DNA from: Chroococcidiopsis sp. TS-821
GTDB lineage: Bacteria; Cyanobacteriota; Cyanobacteriia; Cyanobacteriales; Chroococcidiopsidaceae
Direction of reading: 5' to 3'
NCBI RefSeq assembly: GCF_002939305.1
Contig: NZ_MVDI01000005.1
Location: forward strand, 186,001-250,000
Length of the DNA stretch: 64,000 nucleotides
The notes below the pieces were generated by a model. It searched no databases and was not told the DNA's origin. It saw only the letters and a program-made list of their open reading frames with translations. The position numbers were made by a program, and so were the translations under genes. Shown piece after piece: positions 17,538-26,375 of this stretch; the stretch's first letter is position 1, and each line of letters opens with the position of its first letter.

Positions 17538-17896
17538 ACTTCTTGTTTATTAAGTGAGCCTAGCCTTTAATTTATCATTAACCTTGCATTTATCAACAAA
17601 TAGTAAGTAAAACTTAAAGCACTGCAAAACTTCTTAATGTAAGATTCAGAATTGCGTGCTTATCCGTTGTACCATTTCACTAAACAAAAACTACAAACCA
17701 TTTCTCCTGAAGCTGCCTATTTATAGAAAATTTCAAGCGAAACGGTATTACCCCAAATTCACAGTCATCGAGGGAAAAATGAAAACAGCATGAAAGTTCA
17801 GAGGCGCTATCTTGTAAAGTTTGCGCTAATCTTAAATGCTGCTCGAATGAGCTTTTAACCCTAACCTTGAACCGCCGATTTCTTCTGCTATACCAG
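17538..17896. other. Intergenic spacer, nothing recognised
   Basis: 359 bp between the small minus-strand membrane peptide gene and the 3' end of the response regulator. It is A+T-rich with no long frame, tandem repeat or clear terminator. Confidence 0.4.
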
Positions 17897-18586
17897 TTAT
17901 TTTGTTAATCCATGTTCTAGCGCGAAGCGAACGAGTTCAGTGCGACTATTTGTACCCGTTTTGCTAAATAAGCGACTAACGTACTTTTCGACATTCCGCA
18001 CGCTAGTTTGTAAGCGACGAGCAATTTCTTTATTCATTAGCCCTTCTGTGACAAGATTGAGAACGCTCTGTTCTCTCGGAGTTAAGTCAATTTTAATCGG
18101 AGCCGGAGTTGTTGCAATTCCTTGACGCTGGGTTAGCAGGGCTTTAATTTGAGCGATTTGATTGGCTAAATCGGCAATATCGGGTGTCTCGCCCGATTCG
18201 CTAGACTGTGTTGCGGTACGACGGGCAATTAAGTTTTCTACTATGGCAACTAATTCATCAGGATCAAATGGCTTGGGTAGATAAGCATCAACTCCTGCTT
18301 GATAACCTTGGATGCGGTCTGTCGTCATACCTTTTGCCGTCAGGAACACGACGGGTAAAGTTTGAAAACGAGGATCGTCGCGCATTTGTTTGAGGAACTG
18401 GTAGCCATCTACCTGTGGCATCATGATGTCAGAAATGACTAAATCGGGGGTAGTTTGCTGTAGCAATTCCCATCCTTCTTGGGCATTACTCGCCACCTGC
18501 ACCGTAAAACCACTTTCTTGCAAATAATCTTTCACAGCTTCTCGCAAACCTGGTTCATCGTCTACCAGTAAAAGTTGTGCGGACAT
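17897..18586 (-). CDS. NarL/LuxR-type response regulator (Rre1/Ycf29-like)
   Basis: Receiver domain (residues 1-120) with acidic pocket VDDE, phospho-acceptor Asp in DLVISDIMMPQVDGY, and Thr/Lys switch in FLTAKG and YLPKPF; then a linker and a LuxR-type HTH (LTPREQSVLNLVTEGLMNKEIARRL, about 168-225). The overall organisation fits the cyanobacterial Rre1/Ycf29 group, which controls stress-responsive genes with a Hik partner; assignment to that group is moderate. No kinase gene is adjacent. Start ATG 18586. Confidence 0.85.
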   Translation of the reverse strand: MSAQLLLVDDEPGLREAVKDYLQESGFTVQVASNAQEGWELLQQTTPDLVISDIMMPQVDGYQFLKQMRDDPRFQTLPVVFLTAKGMTTDRIQGYQAGVDAYLPKPFDPDELVAIVENLIARRTATQSSESGETPDIADLANQIAQIKALLTQRQGIATTPAPIKIDLTPREQSVLNLVTEGLMNKEIARRLQTSVRNVEKYVSRLFSKTGTNSRTELVRFALEHGLTK

Positions 18587-18746
18587 CTACTACGTTTCCC
18601 TTGACGCTATCTTCTTCAATGTAGCGAAAAAGAGGGCTAAAGGTACTCTTGGCATGCTTTAAGAGCAAATAAAACTTGGAAATTGCAATCGCGATCGCAA
18701 TCGAAGTATGTTATTTCCTAGCCACGAACCTCTAACCCTGAGTTTC

Positions 18747-20057
18747 CTAGCGGATGCTGATTGGTTTAAGTGGTTGATTGGGTGCTGTTTGAGCCAAGGA
18801 ATTGGTTCCTAGAACCGCGATCGCGCGGGCGTATTGGGGATCGTTTTGAGTACCCACTAAGTTTGGGTTACTGGCTAGCTGACGTACTTGTGCTTCTGTC
18901 AAATCAATTTTGACATCCGGTGTAATTCCCTTGTGGCTAATATCCGTACCCTTAGGAGTGTAGTAATGTGCAATTGTAATTGCCAAGCCAGAACCATCAG
19001 AAAGTGAATGCACGGATTGCACTAATGCTTTACCAAACGTTTGACTACCAACGACAACCGCTCGATTATTGTCTTTGAGTGCGCCTGCTAAGATTTCACT
19101 TGCGCTAGCTGAATTTCCATCCACGAGAACCGCGACAGGCTGCTTTACCAAAGCAGTACGATTTGCGGCAATTTTTTCACTTCTACCGCGTCGATCGACG
19201 GTACGAACAATATCACCCGTATCCAACCACATCCGCGCGATCTCAATACTCGCTTGCAATAGTCCACCAGGATTACCCCGCAAGTCTAAGACATAGCTAT
19301 CAACTTTTTGGCGATTGAGATCGTAAATTGCCCGCTGCATTTGTTCTGGAGCGTGCGCATTAAACTCTCTTAAGCTAATGTAACCAACTCGATGTTTGCC
19401 TTCTTGCTTGACAGAGTAGCGCACTGTGGGTACTTCGATCTTAGCCCGCGTAATTCTTATGTCTAAATTTTGTTGTCCAGAACGTCCAATTCTTAAATTA
19501 ACAGGCGTACCCGCTTTACCGCGAATCATATTAGAAGCTTCCTGAACATCTAACCCTTGAGTGGGTTTACCATCAATCGCCAAGATCTCGTCACCCGATT
19601 GAATTCCCGCTTTGAGTGCCGGAGAATTTTCGATAGCTTCTACTACAGTCAGACGCTTAGTTTGTTCGTTGACTTCCATGCGAATTCCGACGCCGGAAAG
19701 TTCTCCAGCAGTTTGATCCGTAAGTGCTGCAAATTGTTGCGGATCGAGAAAGCGCGTGTAGGGGTCGCCCAGTTTCTCTAGTTCCTGCCGAATTGCGTTA
19801 TAAGCTTGTTCCTTGGAGGTATAGTTTTTGCTTAAGAGGTTTTGTCGGCTAAGTTGCCAATTGACTTTGTTGAAGGTGCTATCGACGTACTCGCGGTTTA
19901 CTAGCTGCCAAACTTCGTCTACTAAAGCTTTTGGACTATCTTGAAGTGCGGCGCGGACAGAGCGTACTGGAAGTAAAGGCGCCGTTAACGTTGTGGCGAT
20001 CGCGCCGCTAAATAAAGCAAAATGGAGCAACGAGAAGCGTTTGGTATATTGCTGCAT
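18747..20057 (-). CDS. Carboxyl-terminal processing protease (S41 family, Ctp)
   Basis: Signal peptide (residues about 8-35, LLHFALFSGAIATTLTAPLLP), PDZ domain (about 115-195, with LSGVGIRMEVNE and ALKAGIQSGDEILAIDG) and S41 catalytic domain with the Ser in VDGNSASASEILAGALKDN and the Lys in GSQTFGKALVQ. It acts in the thylakoid lumen or periplasm; CtpA in this family matures the D1 protein of photosystem II, but cyanobacteria carry CtpA, CtpB and CtpC, and I cannot assign the paralogue by sight. Length 436 is standard, ATG 20057. Confidence 0.9.
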   Translation of the reverse strand: MQQYTKRFSLLHFALFSGAIATTLTAPLLPVRSVRAALQDSPKALVDEVWQLVNREYVDSTFNKVNWQLSRQNLLSKNYTSKEQAYNAIRQELEKLGDPYTRFLDPQQFAALTDQTAGELSGVGIRMEVNEQTKRLTVVEAIENSPALKAGIQSGDEILAIDGKPTQGLDVQEASNMIRGKAGTPVNLRIGRSGQQNLDIRITRAKIEVPTVRYSVKQEGKHRVGYISLREFNAHAPEQMQRAIYDLNRQKVDSYVLDLRGNPGGLLQASIEIARMWLDTGDIVRTVDRRGRSEKIAANRTALVKQPVAVLVDGNSASASEILAGALKDNNRAVVVGSQTFGKALVQSVHSLSDGSGLAITIAHYYTPKGTDISHKGITPDVKIDLTEAQVRQLASNPNLVGTQNDPQYARAIAVLGTNSLAQTAPNQPLKPISIR

Positions 20058-20321
20058 TGGGATTGGCGAAGTAATTTTTACAGTTAGATTTATTTTGACT
20101 CAGCGCTTGCATCTGTACACTGCGTGAGAGTTGCTATCGACTATACACCCAGTAAGTTTGTGATGACAGTAAAAACAGATAAAGTTTCATTGTAGTTTTA
20201 AACAATATTAGTTTCCACCCTACTTAGATTCCTCCTATATCTATCTACTATTTTGTGCCAGTTTTCGCAGTGTCCTCGAGAGGAGTGAGAAATTAGTGGT
20301 AAGTAGTGGTAATTTCTCTTA

Positions 20322-22679
20322 TTAACTTGAGTCGCGTACAATCGCTTGGATAGTAGCTAACGAAACAGTAGAAAAATATTGTTTTTGAAATTGTTCTTCT
20401 TGTACAGCCATTAAGAACTTTTCAATAGCTTGCAAACATTTATCTTCAAATACTGTGGCTTGTGGTTGCCAATTGACGATAAAACCTCGATCGACAGAAC
20501 TAATACTAAAACCAATACTACTAAGCGCTTGAAATCCTGATTTGAGTGTTTGGTCGCCGATTCCTAGTTTTTGACATAGTTGAAACCGCGTTACAGTTTG
20601 ACCAGTGCGACTAATATATTTTGCAATTCCTAGTAACGAAAGCCAAATTTGATTGGGTGAAATAAATTGTGGTTTTTTCCAGGCTAACACTAGCTGTTTT
20701 TTTTCGCCAAGCGATCGCTTAAACCAATTACGTAAATCGTCCCAACTATTTGGGCAAGTTTCCAGCAGCAAACTTGGTTGTTGAACAGTTAACTGAGTTA
20801 CGTTATCTTGATTTCGCCAGTCTAGGATCTGGCTTAGGTGACTTTGAACGGTACAGTTAACCGTAGTTTCAGTAGCGCGAACGGCAATTAACCGTACCTC
20901 ATATTGTGGCTTTTTGCCTTTATCTGAGTAGGAATTGTAGTCAAGTTCTACAATGACATCGCACCGCCCTGGAGGAATTTCTTCGCAGTAATGTCCCCAC
21001 CAAATACCAGGAAATCCTTTTGTAGTCGAATCATCACGAAGGATGAATTCTGTTTTGATGTATTTTACTTCTTTACCTTGTGCATCTCGAATATTACGAT
21101 GCCGAGCATTTTCAAACCAGCAATTTTGAATCAACAGTTTGGGTACAGGATTGCCCATACCGCACGGTTCGAGTAATTTTAATTCCCAAAAGAGATCTTT
21201 GCCTAAGTCTTGGACAGTACACGTCAAGTCTGCTTGAATTGTTGGTGTTGTTAGGCTACTACTTAAAGATTGTCGCAATCTTTGGTTAATCGCCTCAGAA
21301 AATAAAGGAATATTTTCGACGGCTAAACTCAATCCGGCGGCGAAAGGGTGTCCGCCAAAACGATGTAATAAATGTGCTTGGTCTTTGACTAACTGATATA
21401 AATCGATTTGATTAACCGAACGTGCTGAACCACGTGCTAAGAGGCTAGAGGTGTTTGTGCCTTCAGTAATTCCTTCGGTACTTAATAAAATTGTTGGGCG
21501 TCCAGTTTCTTGCGCTACCTGTCCAGCAACTAAACCTAAAACACCGGCAGACCACTGCGGATCTTCTAACACGATAACACTCGTCGTCGATAAGTCTAGC
21601 CGCTGTAATTTGGCTGTCACTTGTTTGGCAACGTCTTTCTGTAAAGATTTACGTCGAGAATTTGCAAGTTCTGTATCTTGTGCTAGCTGTTCGATACGGT
21701 GTAAATCGCGGCTTGTGAGTAATTCGACACAAAAACTCGCATCACCGCGAATGCGACTCACTGCATTGATGCGCGGACCTAAACCAAAAGAGATATCTGT
21801 CGGGCGATCGCCACTTTTCTGACACAGCTCTAATAATTTACCAACGCCTGGACGTCGCCGTTGTCCTTCTGGCTGCTTAAAGTCGCGTTGCATTTTAGCA
21901 ATTCCTAGCTGTGCCAAATAACGACAATCTCCTGAAAGTTGTACTAGGTCTGCGATTAAGCCAATTGCAACTAGATCGAGTAAGTCTTCTAACGGTTGTT
22001 GAGGAATATTGGGTAGTTTTTGGTACAAAGCTTCTACAAGTTTATACGCAACAGCAACGCCTGAAAGATGAAACAACTGATGTTTGTCTGGTAAATAGCG
22101 AGGATTGATAATTGCTACAACTGGTGGGCGTTCTGGTGGTAGTGTATGATGGTCTGTAACAATAACATCGATGCCGAGTTGTTGGGCGTATTCAATTTCT
22201 GTAATATTCGTGCTACCTGTATCGCAAGTAACAATTAACTGCGCTCCTCGTTGAGCAAGAATATCAATTCCTTGGCAGTTAAGACCGTGGGACTCGGTGA
22301 TGCGATTGGGTATGTAATAAAATAAATCAGTATTTTGGTGAAAAAACTGTCCTAAGCCATCCCAAAGCACTGCCGTGGAGGTAATGCCATCGGCGTCAAA
22401 GTCTCCCCAAATCGCGACTTTTTCGCGGCGATCGCGTGCTTGCTGCAATCGCGTTACCGCTTGATGCATTTCTTTGCCAAATTCAAACGGACTTGCGGCT
22501 TTATATGCTTGAGGACTGACAAATGTTTCTAAACTTTTTTGGTCTTGAATTCCACGTTGCCACATTAGCTGTGCAGCGAATTTACCCGACGAATTAGGAC
22601 AATAATTACTGACAGCTTGGATGAACCATTCAGGCGGTGATTCAACAGGTGGTAGCAGCCATTGTGGTTGTTCTGGCAT
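20322..22679 (-). CDS. recJ: Single-stranded-DNA-specific exonuclease RecJ
   Basis: DHH-family nuclease: VAIWGDFDADGITSTAVLW near residue 95, VIVTDHHTLPP (DHH motif, about 180) and the DHHA1 region RFGGHPFAAGLSL near 430. RecJ degrades 5' ssDNA ends in recombination and repair. At 785 residues it is longer than the E. coli enzyme, as in other cyanobacteria, because of an extra C-terminal domain (about 590-785) of unknown role. ATG 22679 is preferred over TTG 22700, which would add seven residues. Confidence 0.92.
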   Translation of the reverse strand: MPEQPQWLLPPVESPPEWFIQAVSNYCPNSSGKFAAQLMWQRGIQDQKSLETFVSPQAYKAASPFEFGKEMHQAVTRLQQARDRREKVAIWGDFDADGITSTAVLWDGLGQFFHQNTDLFYYIPNRITESHGLNCQGIDILAQRGAQLIVTCDTGSTNITEIEYAQQLGIDVIVTDHHTLPPERPPVVAIINPRYLPDKHQLFHLSGVAVAYKLVEALYQKLPNIPQQPLEDLLDLVAIGLIADLVQLSGDCRYLAQLGIAKMQRDFKQPEGQRRRPGVGKLLELCQKSGDRPTDISFGLGPRINAVSRIRGDASFCVELLTSRDLHRIEQLAQDTELANSRRKSLQKDVAKQVTAKLQRLDLSTTSVIVLEDPQWSAGVLGLVAGQVAQETGRPTILLSTEGITEGTNTSSLLARGSARSVNQIDLYQLVKDQAHLLHRFGGHPFAAGLSLAVENIPLFSEAINQRLRQSLSSSLTTPTIQADLTCTVQDLGKDLFWELKLLEPCGMGNPVPKLLIQNCWFENARHRNIRDAQGKEVKYIKTEFILRDDSTTKGFPGIWWGHYCEEIPPGRCDVIVELDYNSYSDKGKKPQYEVRLIAVRATETTVNCTVQSHLSQILDWRNQDNVTQLTVQQPSLLLETCPNSWDDLRNWFKRSLGEKKQLVLAWKKPQFISPNQIWLSLLGIAKYISRTGQTVTRFQLCQKLGIGDQTLKSGFQALSSIGFSISSVDRGFIVNWQPQATVFEDKCLQAIEKFLMAVQEEQFQKQYFSTVSLATIQAIVRDSS

Positions 22680-22780
22680 AGGAGAGAGGTTAGGGGTCAA
22701 AGGTCAGGGAATTTTAGGGCACAGGGGTTGGAGAAACCAGGTGAGAAATACTACATATGAACTTCTCTTTCACTACTTTC

Positions 22781-22808
22781 ACTAACTACTAGCCACTAGC
22801 TACTCACC
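22781..22808. repeat. Heptameric short tandem repeat (STRR)
   Basis: Four consecutive 7-mers ACTAACT, ACTAGCC, ACTAGCT, ACTCACC in the spacer between recJ and the acetyltransferase gene. Degenerate 7-bp arrays of this sort are typical of cyanobacterial spacers. Confidence 0.7.
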
Positions 22809-22809
22809 C

Positions 22810-23442
22810 CTAATCACTATTTTCGTCTACTAGAGAATTGAGAGCAACCTCACCAGCAATACCTTCGGGTTTGCGCGATAAGACAGCCGGACGCGATCGC
22901 CGATAACCTGCTCTTTCTGCTTTTTGCCGTTCGTAAGCAATCAGCCTACCATAGTATTCATTTTTACTTAAATTCATCGATAAGAAGATGTGCTGACGGC
23001 TGTTACCAAAGCCCTTACGTTGAAAAAATTTTACCGCAGGTGTATTTGCCGGGTCGGTATCAACGAGCATAAACCGCGCCCCATCTTCAATCATGCGTTC
23101 GATGAGTTTGTCTACCAAAGTGTCACCAACTCCACGACGTTGAAAATTAGGGTCAACTCCTAACCAAATAATATAACCGTATGTCCAAGAACCTTTTGTA
23201 ATAACGGTACCTAAGATAAATCCTGCTAGTTTGCCGTCAATTTCCGCAACGAGACAGTATTCAGGATCGGTGTTATAAAGTCCGATAACTTCCCACTCGT
23301 CCCACGTACGATATAAGTAAGGATACAAATCGCTAGTAAATAGCTTTTCTCCCAAGTGATAGACAGGAGCAAGGTCATCAATTTCGAGTTCGCGGACATA
23401 AACTGAGGATGTATGCTCCGGGTCTTTTGTGTCATGCGTCAT
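22810..23442 (-). CDS. GNAT-family N-acetyltransferase
   Basis: A single GNAT domain: VRELEIDDLAPVYHLGE at the start, the acetyl-CoA-binding loop in VDPNFQRRGVGDTLVD (Q/R-x-x-G-x-G/A, about residue 105) and NTPAVKFFQRKGF near 145. The last 40 residues are basic and Arg/Lys-rich, which might bind nucleic acid. ATG 23442 has an AGGAAG ribosome site; the longer frame reaching 23559 overlaps the next gene and starts without one. The substrate is unknown. It is 22 bp from the nuclease gene upstream, so the two are probably co-transcribed. Confidence 0.85.
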   Translation of the reverse strand: MTHDTKDPEHTSSVYVRELEIDDLAPVYHLGEKLFTSDLYPYLYRTWDEWEVIGLYNTDPEYCLVAEIDGKLAGFILGTVITKGSWTYGYIIWLGVDPNFQRRGVGDTLVDKLIERMIEDGARFMLVDTDPANTPAVKFFQRKGFGNSRQHIFLSMNLSKNEYYGRLIAYERQKAERAGYRRSRPAVLSRKPEGIAGEVALNSLVDENSD

Positions 23443-23464
23443 AACTAACTTCCTATGCCGTCCT

Positions 23465-24244
23465 TTACAAAGGGACTTCTTGAATATTGACAAGATTTGG
23501 TAGCAAGTGCTGCAAAGAAGTAACTTCGTCGTAGCGATCGCGGTGACAGCGCGTTGCATACTGACAAAGATCGCAAAACTTGCTACCTAGTGGCACTTGA
23601 GGAAATGGTTCGCCGCGTTCGTAACGTTGTAACCATTGCGTGAGTTGACTTAAGAGAGCGTTGAGTTGTTGTGCCGTTTTTTCGTGCTGAGCATTGTTAT
23701 AAATGAATTTCAGACTTTGTGGTCGATCTTCAGATTGAATAAACCAGTAAGTCATTGATAGCTGTTCGGGTACGTAGTCGCTTGTTTCAGCTAGCACGTA
23801 CAAATAAAGACGTGTTTGCCAATTTTGTTGTAAAGCGCGGCGATTTTGTGGTTTAGGGTAAGTCTTCCAATCGAGAATTTGGGCTTGGCGATCGTCGGCA
23901 ATCAATAAATCGTAAATTACCGTGAGTATATACCCTTGAACTTGCAATGTACGGCAGTGTTCGCTTTCGCGGAAAACTTGGCTAGTAATATCTGGTGTTA
24001 AAATTTCTGGTGCAACACTTGCAAAAGCATTTATCCAACGCTGTAGTTGGGCATCTTCTTGTAGCAAAGATTGAATTGGTAAACCAAGTTCGCGCTGCTG
24101 CATCAGCAAGTGAAAGCGACTTCCCCAATTTAGGCGCTCTTGTTGCTCTAAACTGGTAGGAGATGTGAGTTGCTCTAAATAAGTGTGTTGAAATTGACGC
24201 GGGCAACGTTCGAGTAAGTTGAGTTGCCCTTGAGATAAACGCAT
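23465..24244 (-). CDS. PD-(D/E)XK nuclease family protein (RecB/Cas4-like)
   Basis: 259 residues starting MRLSQGQLNLLERCPRQFQHTYLEQL, the amino-terminal signature of RecB-type nucleases. The catalytic core is ILDWKTYPKP (Asp, then x-Lys, about residue 140) with a downstream QTRLYLYVLAE helix. It ends with CDLCQYATRC, and the Cys near residue 12 with these three can ligate an iron-sulphur cluster, as in AddB/Cas4. There are no cas genes nearby, so a DNA repair role is more likely. Confidence 0.85.
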   Translation of the reverse strand: MRLSQGQLNLLERCPRQFQHTYLEQLTSPTSLEQQERLNWGSRFHLLMQQRELGLPIQSLLQEDAQLQRWINAFASVAPEILTPDITSQVFRESEHCRTLQVQGYILTVIYDLLIADDRQAQILDWKTYPKPQNRRALQQNWQTRLYLYVLAETSDYVPEQLSMTYWFIQSEDRPQSLKFIYNNAQHEKTAQQLNALLSQLTQWLQRYERGEPFPQVPLGSKFCDLCQYATRCHRDRYDEVTSLQHLLPNLVNIQEVPL

Positions 24245-24390
24245 AGAGCTATAAATAAGTAGCTTTATTTTATTTTAGGCTCCCTTACTTAATATATAAA
24301 ACTTTGATGCTGCTTTACACAATCACATGAAGTATCGCACCTTAGCTCATCAATGGAATGAAGTTGAGTTAATAAGATTGGTAAGATATT

Positions 24391-24775
24391 GTGGTTTCTT
24401 TATATAAGATTGCTGCATTATTAAGTATTGCTTGTACCCACGCCAGCGATAGCAGAGTTAATGTTAGTAGGTCAGTCTAATAATGGAATGATTTGATCGT
24501 TCATTGATACAGACTCAATTAATCGATTGGGTAAGAATGTTTCGTTTGTTGAAATAATAAAACAATCAGTTCCTAATGAGTGGGGTGCTTCAGTTATACT
24601 TTCTCGTAACACGGTAAATTGCGATTTTGGTAAGGTAGATATACATCGCATATCTGGCGTAACACAATTAGGACAATTGGTCTACGATAGCAAATATAAC
24701 GATCCAAACCCAATGGCTCTTCTCCCAGGCACTGTTGGTGGCTCTGTATTTGAATTTATCTGTTACGAGTATTAG
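24391..24775 (+). pseudogene. Decayed small secreted protein (surface-adhesin-E-like)
   Basis: The 3' part (from about 24497) reads FIDTDSINRLGKNVSF and later LLPGTVGGSVFEFICYEY, like a family of small exported cyanobacterial proteins. The matching N-terminus lies upstream in another frame: GTG 24391 opens MVSLYKIAALLSIACTHAS, a signal peptide, up to RVNVS. A +1 shift near 24465 then gives GQSNNGMI, followed by an in-frame TGA at 24494-24496 before FIDTDSI. One frameshift and one nonsense codon therefore separate the halves. Family assignment is from memory and moderate; the disruption is seen directly. Confidence 0.6.
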
Positions 24776-24792
24776 TAATTGGCGATCGCTAG

Positions 24793-25377
24793 CTAAACTT
24801 TACTCAACACGTAGACACTACCTTCGTTACCGCGTCCGATGCGTAAATCACTATCAAGATAAGTAATATCTAACCATCCTTGTTGTTCGCGGCTATCTAA
24901 CCGAAAATCAACGGCGGCAAATCTTTTACCAGCTTCAATCTGCGAAATAAACTCTCCTGGAGACTTGTAACTTACTAGGCGTTGTAATCCAATAATCGAG
25001 CGCTCGAATTTGACTTGTACGCGGCGATCGCTCAGTGGTGCAAACCGCGCACTAACCGCTACCATACCTTCTAAAAAAGGAATGCCATAAACTTCTGCTA
25101 TGTTGTATACGCTATTTGTTGCTACGCGAATACATTGATAAATTTGACCAAGCTTAAACAATGGCAGTTGGTCAATATTTAATAATCCTTTACTTGTGGT
25201 GTAGAGAAGTCGCCAGTCACCATTAAGAAGTTCCCCAGCTTCTATCGGACGAGGAGTAGGGTTGCGATCTTCTAATCGCGCGATCGCAATTAATATCGCT
25301 TGTTTGTCTTGTTCTGTTGCGAGTAATCCTCGATTCTTTCCAGCGATCGCTTCTAATAGTGTTGACTTATCTACCAT
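24793..25377 (-). CDS. PAP/fibrillin family lipid-associated protein
   Basis: 194 residues with the plastid-lipid-associated protein core: LLEAIAGKNRG at the start, NGDWRLLYTTSKGLLNIDQLPLFKLG (about 48-75), and the closing DITYLDSDLRIGRGNEGSVYVL. Fibrillins coat thylakoid or plastoglobule lipids and are linked to photoprotection; cyanobacterial members are thylakoid-associated. No transit or signal peptide is expected or seen. Start ATG 25377. Stands alone on the minus strand. Confidence 0.85.
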   Translation of the reverse strand: MVDKSTLLEAIAGKNRGLLATEQDKQAILIAIARLEDRNPTPRPIEAGELLNGDWRLLYTTSKGLLNIDQLPLFKLGQIYQCIRVATNSVYNIAEVYGIPFLEGMVAVSARFAPLSDRRVQVKFERSIIGLQRLVSYKSPGEFISQIEAGKRFAAVDFRLDSREQQGWLDITYLDSDLRIGRGNEGSVYVLSKV

Positions 25378-25778
25378 CGCACCCTTGCCTTTTTTAGCCG
25401 ATTGCTAATTTCTACAACATCAACTTTTGTAGTATTGAGGTTGATGACTGATTGCAGAGGTCAGAGTTAAATTTACCGCGTTTATACGGCGAACGCTCTT
25501 CCACCAAAGTTTAACAAAGCCTATACTGTTCACTTGGAACAATAATGCTCAGCCTCTGCGATTTTGCCCTAACTATATTGACCATTGTGAGTTATGCCAA
25601 CTATTCTCTGTTGATTGCGTCGCTGGTGGTTAATAAGTTTTTTGACAATTATCAGAATTACGCGAGCTGTACTAGTTATAGGTGCGATCGCCACTATACT
25701 TAACAAAGGTGTCCAGCGATTTGTTAGTATTGATAAACTTGAAAAGTATAGTTAGCTTGATTTCAAAAAACTTGCATT
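25378..25778. other. Divergent intergenic region, no gene seen
   Basis: 401 bp between the fibrillin gene (leftward) and the DUF3134 gene (rightward). Both promoters should lie here. No inverted repeat or decayed frame stood out. Confidence 0.4.
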
Positions 25779-26012
25779 ATGCGTAACTCTGCTCTGCGTG
25801 AAGAACCTCGCGATCAACCGGCTGGCGTCATTCCTTTGAAGAACGAATCCTCGTTACTCGATTGGTTGGAGTCATCAGGTCGCTTGATAGCGCGTGATAA
25901 CCAAGAGCCAGATTATTTAGACGATGAAGAAGAAATTGCAGGTTTGATGGATCCGGACGATATGTCCTACGATCTTGATGATGACGATGATATCGTCGAG
26001 GTTGAAGATTAA
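25779..26012 (+). CDS. DUF3134-type small acidic cyanobacterial protein
   Basis: 77 residues beginning MRNSALREEPRDQPAGVIPLK, then LLDWLESSGRLIARD and a very acidic tail rich in Asp and Glu (DDEEEIAGLMDPDDMS onward). This pattern matches the cyanobacteria-specific DUF3134 family, whose function is unknown. The tail could bind cations or a basic partner. Two hairpins follow at 26120-26140 and 26177-26194 before mraY. Confidence 0.75.
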   Translation: MRNSALREEPRDQPAGVIPLKNESSLLDWLESSGRLIARDNQEPDYLDDEEEIAGLMDPDDMSYDLDDDDDIVEVED

Positions 26013-26119
26013 CATTGTGCCGCTACAACCTGCGCTGGTACACAAATCTCCAACTAAGTTTGCAGCTTCTTGCCCTCAATCTTCCACGTGTGGGAGACTT
26101 AAAGTCGAACTTCTTAAAG

Positions 26120-26140
26120 TTGGGCAGCTAGTCTGCCCAA
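26120..26140. repeat. Perfect stem-loop upstream of mraY
   Basis: TTGGGCAG pairs with CTGCCCAA around a five-base loop (CTAGT). There is no T run, so it is not a standard terminator. It may end the DUF3134 message or be part of the mraY leader. Confidence 0.55.
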
Positions 26141-26176
26141 AAGAGTTTCCCAATAATACAAACTCGTGTGCGTTGG

Positions 26177-26194
26177 GCGGCAAAAGCTTGCCGC
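26177..26194. repeat. Second perfect stem-loop upstream of mraY
   Basis: GCGGCAA pairs with TTGCCGC around AAGC, 37 bases after the first hairpin. Like that one it has no following T run. Confidence 0.55.
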
Positions 26195-26375
26195 AATACT
26201 GAGTGATTTTTGCTAATACGAATCGAATTACTCGAAAAACCTTCACAGCAATTTTGTTTGACGGCAAATCAAACACCCTTTAAACTCTATGCTGGTTACT
26301 CCAGTTTTGTGGTGAAGCGCTCGCCATTGAGACAAGGTGTAAAAGCTCAAACATTTGGTGTTGTGAGGGATTTTC

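Noticed and set aside
22680-22700. TTG start extending recJ by seven residues
   Set aside because: No ribosome site, and the region is STRR-like spacer; the ATG at 22679 fits better.
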